64,000 nucleotides of DNA from Ardenticatenaceae bacterium (GTDB lineage Bacteria; Chloroflexota; Anaerolineae; Promineifilales; Promineifilaceae). The position numbers and the translations under genes are program-made. Location: assembly GCA_020634435.1 (NCBI GenBank), contig JACKBS010000007.1, positions 496,001-560,000 of the forward strand, written 5' to 3'. A model generated the notes under the pieces. It was not told where the DNA came from. It saw only the letters and a list, made by a program, of their open reading frames with translations, and searched no databases. Position 1 is the first letter of the stretch. Every line of letters begins with the position of its first letter. Below are positions 62,432 through 64,000 of the stretch, piece after piece.

Positions 62432-63061
62432 CTACTGTGCCTCGTAGGCTTTGTTTTCGGCAATAAATTGATTGTAGACAGCAATCTCATCGTGGCAGGT
62501 TTCTAAAATCTGCCATAGGTTGCCCACCAATTCTGCCATGAACTGCTCGCGGTCTGTGGCCATTCTGCTGGTGAACTCTTTCAAACGCGCATAATACGGC
62601 AGTTGGCGCACGCCTATCCACCAGGGAGCATTTGCCGTCAAACCAATTGTGTTTAGTTTTTCTCCCAGAATCTTTAATGGTGGGCCATCGTGATTTTGGT
62701 TTTTTGGTTTCATGGTAAAAGAAACGCCGTACTGCAACCAATAATTGCTCCGTGCAGTGGATTGCTGCAACCTGAGGAAGGCATACGGCCGTTTCCCCCA
62801 CTCTTCTATCTCTTGCGGCACCAAATCACAACTCATCCATCTTTCAAAATATTGGGCCGGATTGGCTGGTGGATCCACGGCCCAGTAGCTGCGAAAAGCG
62901 AGCGAACTTTCCAGTTTTTCCGTCAGTGCTTCGCCTACCACTGGCCAAAAGGCACTGTGCATCTCTACCACCAGTCGGTCTAACGCCTCAGAAATTTCAA
63001 AAGCCAACGCTAGATTATCTGGCTCCGCTAAAAAATTGAGGATAGGGTCTTCCTTGATCAT
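62432..63061 (-). CDS. Hypothetical protein in the restriction locus
   Basis: 209 residues from ATG 63061, chosen for AGGAG at 9 bases. The text MIKEDPILNFLAEPDNLALAFEISEALDRLVVEMHSAFWPVVGEAL and a later LWQILETCHDEIAVYNQFIAEN are helical. A central region with WLQYGVSFTMKP and TANAPWWIGVRQLP looks like a beta fold. No family recognised. It lies between hsdR and a PD-(D/E)XK nuclease, all on one strand with gaps under 30 bases, so it is part of that operon. Confidence 0.65.
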   Translation of the reverse strand: MIKEDPILNFLAEPDNLALAFEISEALDRLVVEMHSAFWPVVGEALTEKLESSLAFRSYWAVDPPANPAQYFERWMSCDLVPQEIEEWGKRPYAFLRLQQSTARSNYWLQYGVSFTMKPKNQNHDGPPLKILGEKLNTIGLTANAPWWIGVRQLPYYARLKEFTSRMATDREQFMAELVGNLWQILETCHDEIAVYNQFIAENKAYEAQ

Positions 63062-63074
63062 GAAGCAAGCTCCT

Positions 63075-63809
63075 TTAGGATTGCCAAAGCTGCAAATATT
63101 GACTGAGAGAGTGACGCACGTTTGGAGCCTCAACTGTGTGTCGAACATTTTCTAGCCAGGCGACAATGTCTCCGTAATAAGAGAGCGGAAAGTAAGGATA
63201 ACCGCCACTGCTGATAGATTCATGCCCTCTAGGTGTGAGAAAAATCAATGCGCGGTCGGTGAACGCTTCCGCTTGAGTGTCCAGCCATTGGCCGTAGCGC
63301 GACAGTTGCTCGTATTGCTCGCCTGCGCCCACTTTATTCTCGATGACGCAGAGATAGCCAAGGTCCGGGCAAGACAACACGATGTCTAACCGACTCGCGC
63401 TGCTGGCACTCCGCTCCCGCTGCACCCGCCACGGATAACGGATAATCTTTTCCGCTCGGGGCACAGGAAACGCAGGATGCCGCAAGCGGCATTGGTTGAG
63501 GAAGCTGGTTAAAAAGGTGTACTGCTGCCCATGACTGCCTGCTGGGTCCAGCAGATGGGCCAGAAAGGCGGAATGGGTGCGCACTTCGTAATGGGAAACG
63601 CCCAGGACGTAAAAAAGATTAAAGGCAGGCGCTTCTTCTTTGGCTTGTTTTTGGGCGGCTGCTTTAACCTGCTGGAAGCTGGTTTTGAACCCGGCAAAAC
63701 GAGAGGCAAAGGCAGTTGCTTCTTGGATAGCAGCCTCTGCCCGCACGGCCTGAAACCGCGCAAAAAAATCAGCAACTTCGGCTAACTGGGGCAAGCTGGC
63801 CTCAATCAT
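63075..63809 (-). CDS. PD-(D/E)XK nuclease superfamily protein
   Basis: 244 residues. HSAFLAHLLDPAGSHGQQYTFLTSFL followed by SRLDIVLSCPDLGYLCVIENKVGAGEQYEQLSRYGQWL is the PDDEXK_4 pattern: Asp in LDIVLS and Glu-Asn-Lys in IENKV form the active site. Relatives occur in defence islands and are thought to cut DNA. Its stop is 14 bases from the next gene's start. Confidence 0.8.
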   Translation of the reverse strand: MIEASLPQLAEVADFFARFQAVRAEAAIQEATAFASRFAGFKTSFQQVKAAAQKQAKEEAPAFNLFYVLGVSHYEVRTHSAFLAHLLDPAGSHGQQYTFLTSFLNQCRLRHPAFPVPRAEKIIRYPWRVQRERSASSASRLDIVLSCPDLGYLCVIENKVGAGEQYEQLSRYGQWLDTQAEAFTDRALIFLTPRGHESISSGGYPYFPLSYYGDIVAWLENVRHTVEAPNVRHSLSQYLQLWQS

Positions 63810-63814
63810 GGTTT

Positions 63815-64000
63815 CTAGCTCTTTTCATAACTTTCCGCGATGAGCGGCTTGGCTTTTTCCAGATCGGCACGGCTGCGTACCCGGATTTCCAGATCGCCGG
63901 TGCCAAAGTGGCCAATGCTGCGCACATCGCGGGTAAAGCCTTCTTCCAGGGTGATTTCATCCGGGTTGACCTTCACAAAAACCAGCAGGTTTTGTGACTG
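63815..64000 (-). CDS. Partial DUF5655-type protein, C-terminus only
   Basis: 61 codons from the window edge to TAG 63815-63817. The tail NLLVFVKVNPDEIT, VRSIGHFGTGDLEIRVRSRADLEKAKPLI and ESYEKS is like the end of DUF5655 ('GHWG.GD.EV.L...DL....LI..SY'). Relatives are often joined to an N-terminal DUF91/nuclease domain. It is the upstream neighbour of the nuclease gene, five bases away. Confidence 0.65.
   Translation of the reverse strand, partial: QSQNLLVFVKVNPDEITLEEGFTRDVRSIGHFGTGDLEIRVRSRADLEKAKPLIAESYEKS

Overview
The window looks like a defence and mobile-element island from a filamentous or multicellular-type bacterium, most probably a Chloroflexota (Anaerolineae/Caldilineae-like). 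That placement is inference. It rests on the many STAND NTPases, TPR proteins and effector-associated adaptor domains, a secreted protein with a 'VYLPIIV' segment typical of that phylum, and GC content near the middle of the range. No rRNA, tRNA or housekeeping operon is visible. An octamer, ACGGCCGT, is strongly over-represented over much of the window but missing from several segments, which helps separate resident from recently acquired DNA.

Region by region. 0-3 kb: a partial small gene, a small conserved hypothetical and a frame-shifted TPR/HExxH protein. 3-12.4 kb: a four-gene modification/defence operon (DUF499 ATPase, DUF3780, DUF1156 DNA methylase, PLD-SNF2 helicase). 12.4-21.5 kb: a membrane-anchored NB-ARC/TPR protein, an IS630 transposase with a -1 frameshift site, a three-gene operon with an effector-associated-domain adaptor, a serine recombinase and a second, intact IS630 element. 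21.7-25.6 kb: a small membrane protein and a large secreted VWA/FnIII protein. 25.7-31.5 kb: small accessory genes, a RelE-type toxin-antitoxin pair, radC, several unusually structured intergenic regions, and a short transcript with its own promoter, operator and terminator carrying a seven-codon ORF.

32-44 kb is a degraded conjugative or integrative element. It has a replication-relaxation protein, a membrane-anchored VirD4-like ATPase, a DJ-1-like protein, an HTH/NB-ARC ATPase coupled to a TPR protein, a 46-residue exported peptide, an XRE-HEAT repressor with a clean operator, and a second VirD4-like ATPase cut by an IS3 element. An IS1-like element with an 8-bp target duplication follows. 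The TPR protein + exported peptide + XRE repressor arrangement resembles, in logic and not in sequence, the Rap-Phr-ImmR switch of ICEBs1. Next come a giant NACHT protein with dozens of helical repeats (44.3-49.9 kb) and a candidate hybrid RiPP cluster (50-58.4 kb). The RiPP cluster has a lanthionine synthetase with cyclase zinc ligands, a putative precursor with six near-identical 22-residue Pro/Thr/Ser/Asp/Glu repeats, a methyltransferase, a microviridin-type ATP-grasp ligase and a possible PrnB/IDO-like heme protein. Two homologous candidate small RNA genes, each with a promoter and a terminator, flank most of it.

58.4-64 kb is a type I restriction locus on the minus strand (YgjP-like metallopeptidase, HsdR, a hypothetical, a PD-(D/E)XK nuclease and the C-terminus of a DUF5655-type protein). 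HsdM and HsdS are not in the window.

All family assignments come from reading motifs by eye. No database search was run.
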